Origin: Gammaproteobacteria bacterium
Lineage (GTDB): Bacteria > Pseudomonadota > Gammaproteobacteria > SZUA-140
NCBI GenBank assembly: GCA_016712635.1
Contig: JADJQS010000012.1
Span: 1 to 64,000 of the forward strand
DNA length: 64,000 nucleotides
Reading direction: 5' to 3'
Position numbers and translations under genes: made by a program. Shown piece by piece: positions 61,150 to 64,000 of the stretch. Position 1 is the stretch's first letter. Each line of letters begins with the position of its first letter. The notes under the pieces are model-generated. The model was not told the origin of the DNA. It did no database searches and saw only the letters and a list, made by a program, of their open reading frames with translations.

Positions 61150-61490
61150 GTACGCAGCTCCACGCCGGTCAACAGGAGTTCCGCGCCGTTCAGGATGCGG
61201 ACCTCTCCGTTGCCGCAGCGGCCGCAGCACGGCTGTTCGGCGACGGTCACGGATTCCGCCCCGCACGCGGGGCAATGCACGCGCAGTTGTTCGGTCACGA
61301 TCTCGATGCGCGCGTCCTGCGCCGGGGTGCCGCGGGCAATGAGCGGGAAGTCGTCGATGAGGTGGACGGGGTCGATGCGGCTGAGCGGTCCCAGGCGCAA
61401 GGTGATCGCGGTTACCGCTTTGGCGTCGCGGCTGCGCGCGATATCGAGCACCTGGGCGAGCAGGCGGCGGCAGAGGGAGGTTTCATGCAT
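61146..61490 (-). CDS. hypA: hydrogenase nickel-insertion protein HypA
   Basis: This 114-residue protein starts MHETSLCRRLL, with the Met-His-Glu N terminus that binds Ni. It has the zinc site CPACGAES and CCGRCG, a slight variant of the usual two CxxC pairs. It delivers Ni to the large subunit with HypB. HypB is not found in this window. It is translationally coupled to hypD (ATGA) and follows hypC with a two-base gap. Confidence 0.93.
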   Translation of the reverse strand: MHETSLCRRLLAQVLDIARSRDAKAVTAITLRLGPLSRIDPVHLIDDFPLIARGTPAQDARIEIVTEQLRVHCPACGAESVTVAEQPCCGRCGNGEVRILNGAELLLTGVELRT

Positions 61491-61492
61491 GG

Positions 61493-61717
61493 TCAGCGTC
61501 GTTGCTGCATGGCGTCGTGGAGTTCCCATGCGGTGCGCGCCTCGCCCGGGCGGACCGTCTGGATGGCGCAGCCGACGTGGACCAGCACGAAGTCGCCGAT
61601 CACCGGCAGATCCGGCCGGAGCATGAACAGGCTGACCTCGCGTTCGATGCCGCCGGCCTCGCAGCGGGCGCGGTCGCCGTCGATCGCGATGATGCGCATC
61701 GGTATTCCCAGACACAT
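61493..61717 (-). CDS. hypC: hydrogenase assembly chaperone HypC
   Basis: This 74-residue protein starts MCLGIPMRIIAIDGDRARCE with the essential Cys2 that binds the Fe(CN)2CO unit and HypD. It has VIGDFVLVHVGCAIQ near the middle. It is the first gene of hypCAD, divergent from the hydrogenase operon. Confidence 0.94.
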   Translation of the reverse strand: MCLGIPMRIIAIDGDRARCEAGGIEREVSLFMLRPDLPVIGDFVLVHVGCAIQTVRPGEARTAWELHDAMQQRR

Positions 61718-61749
61718 AACGCGCCGCTGTCCTCTTCCCCGGATATACC

Positions 61750-61756
61750 TATAATA
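61750..61756. promoter_or_regulatory. -10-like element in the divergent hypC / hydrogenase promoter region
   Basis: TATAAT (61750-61755) is a perfect -10 hexamer on the plus strand, and the overlapping bases read TATTAT on the minus strand. No good -35 lies at 17 bp for either direction, so the promoter may need an activator. The region 61718-61809 (92 bp) separates hypC from the hydrogenase genes. Confidence 0.35.
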
Positions 61757-61809
61757 GGCCATGAGCCCGGACCGGCGTAATGCCCGCCAGATGAATATCG
61801 AGACAAGCC

Positions 61810-62907
61810 GTGAGTGAACCCCGTTTTCTGCCCCGCGCCGGTCTGCAGGCCCTGATCGATGCCCTGACGGGTGCCGGATATGAATGCGTCGGCCCCCGCG
61901 TGCGCGACGGCGCGATCGTCTATGAGCCGATGGCAAGCGCGGATGAACTGCCGCACGGGCTGAATGACCGGCAGGCGCCCGGTGAATACCGCCTGGAGGC
62001 GGCCGCAGGCGCGCGCAATTTCGCCTGGGCGAACGGGCCGCAGGCCCTGAAGCCGCTGTTGTTCGCACCGCGCGAGTCCCTGTGGACGGTCGCACGGGAC
62101 GCGCGGGGCCGGTTGATGTTTGAGCCGGCGCAGCCCGTTGCGCGGCCGCGCGCCGTGCTGGGGGTGCGGGCCTGCGACCTGGCGGCGCTGCGTCTGCAGG
62201 ATGCCCATTTCCGGGACGGGCCGCACCCCGACCCCGCTTACGGTGCGCGGCGCGATGCGCTGTTCCTGATCGCAGTGCATTGTACGCATCCGGCCGCGAC
62301 CTGCTTCTGCGCTTCCACCGGCGACGGCCCGCGCGCTGACTCCGGCTATGATCTCGCGTTGTCCGAGCTCGACGACGGCTTCCTCGTCGAGGCGGGCAGT
62401 GTCGCGGGCGCCGTGATCCTGCGGCGGCTGCCGACCGCCGATGCGACACAGCGCCAGCGAGAGACGGCTGCGCGCGAGATCGAGGCCGGCGCTCAGGCGC
62501 AACAGCGTGCGCTGCCCGGCACCGATCTGCAGCGCCTCCTGTTCGAGCGGCTCGACCATCCGCGCTGGGACGAGGTGGCGCAGCGTTGTCTGTCCTGCGC
62601 GAACTGCACCTCGGTCTGCCCCACCTGCTTCTGCTACAGCGAACATGACAGTCCCCGCCTGGACGGCGGGGAGAGCGAGCACTATCGCGAGTGGGATTCC
62701 TGCTTCACCTTCGGCCACAGCTATATCCACGGCGGCGCCGTGCGCAGCGGCACGCGGGAACGCTACCGCCAGTGGCTGACGCACAAGCTCGGAGGCTGGC
62801 ACGAGCAGTACGGCCGCTCCGGCTGTGTCGGCTGCGGCCGCTGCATCACGTGGTGCCCGGTCGGCATCGATATCACGGAAGAGGCGGGGGCGGTCTGTGC
62901 GGACTGA
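61810..62907 (+). CDS. hydB: group 3b [NiFe] hydrogenase beta subunit (iron-sulfur)
   Basis: This 365-residue protein starts with GTG. It has two C-terminal ferredoxin-type clusters, CLSCANCTSVCPTCFC and CVGCGRCITWCPVGID, and an upstream GVRACDLAALRLQDAHF segment typical of sulfhydrogenase HydB / anaerobic sulfite reductase subunit A-like proteins. It passes electrons between the small subunit and the FAD subunit. The following gene starts inside its last codons (GTG at 62897), so they are coupled. Confidence 0.9.
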   Translation: MSEPRFLPRAGLQALIDALTGAGYECVGPRVRDGAIVYEPMASADELPHGLNDRQAPGEYRLEAAAGARNFAWANGPQALKPLLFAPRESLWTVARDARGRLMFEPAQPVARPRAVLGVRACDLAALRLQDAHFRDGPHPDPAYGARRDALFLIAVHCTHPAATCFCASTGDGPRADSGYDLALSELDDGFLVEAGSVAGAVILRRLPTADATQRQRETAAREIEAGAQAQQRALPGTDLQRLLFERLDHPRWDEVAQRCLSCANCTSVCPTCFCYSEHDSPRLDGGESEHYREWDSCFTFGHSYIHGGAVRSGTRERYRQWLTHKLGGWHEQYGRSGCVGCGRCITWCPVGIDITEEAGAVCAD

Positions 62908-63745
62908 ACCCTGGGAAAGCCCGCATACGCCGCAGGAGGCCGAGATCGTCGAGCGCCTCGACGAGTCCGATACAGTATTCACGCTCAAGCTGCGGTTCAC
63001 CGACACTGCGCGGCATGACGCCTACGATTTCGAGCCGGGACAGTACAACATGCTGTATCTGTACGGCGTCGGCGAGGTGCCGATCTCGATCGTATCCGAC
63101 CCTGAACACGACGATCTGCTCGACCACACTATCCGCCGCGTCGGCCGCGTCACCGAGGGCATCGCGGCCCTGCGCCCGGGCGACCGCCTCGGGGTGCGCG
63201 GACCCTATGGACGCGGCTGGCCGCTGCGTGCGCTGGAAGGGAAGGACGTACTGGTTGTCACCGGAGGACTGGGTTGCGCGCCGAGCGTGTCGGTGATCCA
63301 GTATATGATGCGGCGGCGCGCCCGGTTCGGGGCCGTCACGATTCTGCAAGGTGTCAAGCACTACAATGACCTCCTGTGGCGGCAGCGCTACGAGGAATGG
63401 GCGTGCGTCCCGCGGACACGGGTGCTCTTTTCCGCGGATGTCGGCGGGCCGATCTGGCCCTGGCACGTCGGACCGGTCACCGGGCTGTTCGAGCACATCG
63501 AGATCGATCCGCAGCATACGCTCGCGCTGCTGTGCGGCCCCGAGGGAATGATGGCGGCCACCGTCAAGGCGCTGCGCAAGCGCGGCCTCGCGGACTCATC
63601 CATCTGGCTCAGCCTGGAGCGGAGCATGCACTGCGCCGTGGGGCAGTGCGGGCACTGCCAGCTCGGCGGCAAGTTCGTCTGCAAGGACGGCCCGGTGTTC
63701 CGCCATGACGAGATCGAACCGCTATTTTCAGTTAAAGGTTTATGA
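62897..63745 (+). CDS. hydG: group 3b [NiFe] hydrogenase gamma subunit (FAD/NAD(P) oxidoreductase)
   Basis: The GTG at 62897 gives 282 residues: a ferredoxin-NADP reductase fold with FEPGQYNMLYLYGVGEVPIS (FAD), VTGGLGCAPSVSVIQ (NAD(P)) and a C-terminal 2Fe-2S-like Cys cluster CAVGQCGHCQLGGKFVCKDG. It transfers electrons between hydrogenase and NAD(P)H. This matches HydG/HyhG of bidirectional sulfhydrogenase-type enzymes. Thirteen bases separate it from the small-subunit gene. Confidence 0.9.
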   Translation: MRTEPWESPHTPQEAEIVERLDESDTVFTLKLRFTDTARHDAYDFEPGQYNMLYLYGVGEVPISIVSDPEHDDLLDHTIRRVGRVTEGIAALRPGDRLGVRGPYGRGWPLRALEGKDVLVVTGGLGCAPSVSVIQYMMRRRARFGAVTILQGVKHYNDLLWRQRYEEWACVPRTRVLFSADVGGPIWPWHVGPVTGLFEHIEIDPQHTLALLCGPEGMMAATVKALRKRGLADSSIWLSLERSMHCAVGQCGHCQLGGKFVCKDGPVFRHDEIEPLFSVKGL

Positions 63746-63757
63746 TTTTTCAATGAG

Positions 63758-64000
63758 ATGAATATAGAATCTCGTCCAAAACCTGATGTATCTGCCGGGT
63801 CGGCCCGGCCCACGGTCGCGGTGCACAAGTTCACTTCCTGCGACGGTTGCCAGCTCGCCTTCCTGAACCTCGGCGAGGACCTGCTGACACTGTCCGGACT
63901 GGTCGAGATCCGGCACTTCGCCGAGGCGGGAATGGTGGAACCCGCGGCCAGGGTGGACATCGCCTTCGTCGAAGGCAGCATCTCCACCCCGGACGAATTC
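63758..64000 (+). CDS. hydD: [NiFe] hydrogenase small subunit, group 3b-like (3' end beyond window)
   Basis: The visible 81 residues start at the ATG at 63758. They include VAVHKFTSCDGCQLAFLNLG, the CxxC motif that binds the proximal Fe-S cluster, and HFAEAGMVEPAARVDIAFVE with GSIST, the standard start of a group-3 small subunit. There is no twin-arginine signal, so the enzyme is cytosolic. The large catalytic subunit should follow outside the window. Confidence 0.9.
   Translation, partial: MNIESRPKPDVSAGSARPTVAVHKFTSCDGCQLAFLNLGEDLLTLSGLVEIRHFAEAGMVEPAARVDIAFVEGSISTPDEF

Overview
The window reads as chromosome of a high-G+C (roughly 60-65 %) gammaproteobacterium. The gene set supports this: fabA-fabB, rimO, csrA, bolA, hrpA, a PA0069-type radical SAM protein and a Pha-type Mrp antiporter. 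The hydrogenase locus and the small conserved proteins suggest a chemolithotrophic or sulfur-oxidising lineage (Chromatiales/Acidiferrobacterales-like). That placement is inference from gene content only. I saw no rRNA, tRNA, CRISPR array, prophage or complete insertion sequence.

Layout. 1-4282 (minus): an accessory four-gene operon with a ThDP (acetolactate-synthase-like) enzyme, a class-I O-methyltransferase and two citrate-synthase-family proteins; one of these carries a frameshift and the other runs off the window. 4427-6879: rimO, a rhomboid protease and a small conserved protein. 6980-12745 (minus): a complete mnhAB-C-D-E-F-G cation/proton antiporter operon with overlapping genes. 13045-17892: oxidoreductases, a radical SAM protein, a zinc-peptidase-like protein, an ABM-fold protein, an iron-type alcohol dehydrogenase and a tiny membrane protein absent from a 60-aa ORF cutoff. 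18023-24398 (plus): two orphan ParA ATPases bracketing two envelope proteins, a periplasmic peroxiredoxin, a histone-deacetylase-family amidohydrolase and a protein made of five ~27-residue repeats.

24437-27832 (minus): a small acidic protein, csrA, and a LuxR-type response regulator with its histidine kinase. The regions upstream of csrA and of the regulator gene share a near-identical, partly palindromic motif. 28041-29941: Hsp20 with a sigma-32-like promoter, BolA, a frameshifted Spy/CpxP-like protein and a small conserved protein. 30164-34956: a DUF1631 protein, a divergent SelO-like pseudokinase and a small histone-fold protein with its own promoter, structured leader and terminator. 35254-42757: fabA-fabB, a DUF2007/zinc-ribbon protein, an ABC-2 exporter, a rhodanese, an ankyrin-repeat protein and an orphan solute-binding lipoprotein. 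42813-48615: HrpA helicase, an HDOD protein and a second Hsp20.

49169-64000 is a hydrogenase region: hypE/hypF (minus) and hypC-hypA-hypD (minus) flank dodecin, archease-RtcB, pterin dehydratase, a Lon-family protease, universal-stress proteins and Pcm. A group-3b-like NAD(P)-linked [NiFe] hydrogenase operon (beta, gamma, start of small subunit) then begins and leaves the window. hypB is not present here.

The most unusual items are the ThDP/methyltransferase/twin citrate-synthase operon, the bacterial histone with its structured leader, the csrA/response-regulator shared operator candidate, and the SelO-like protein.
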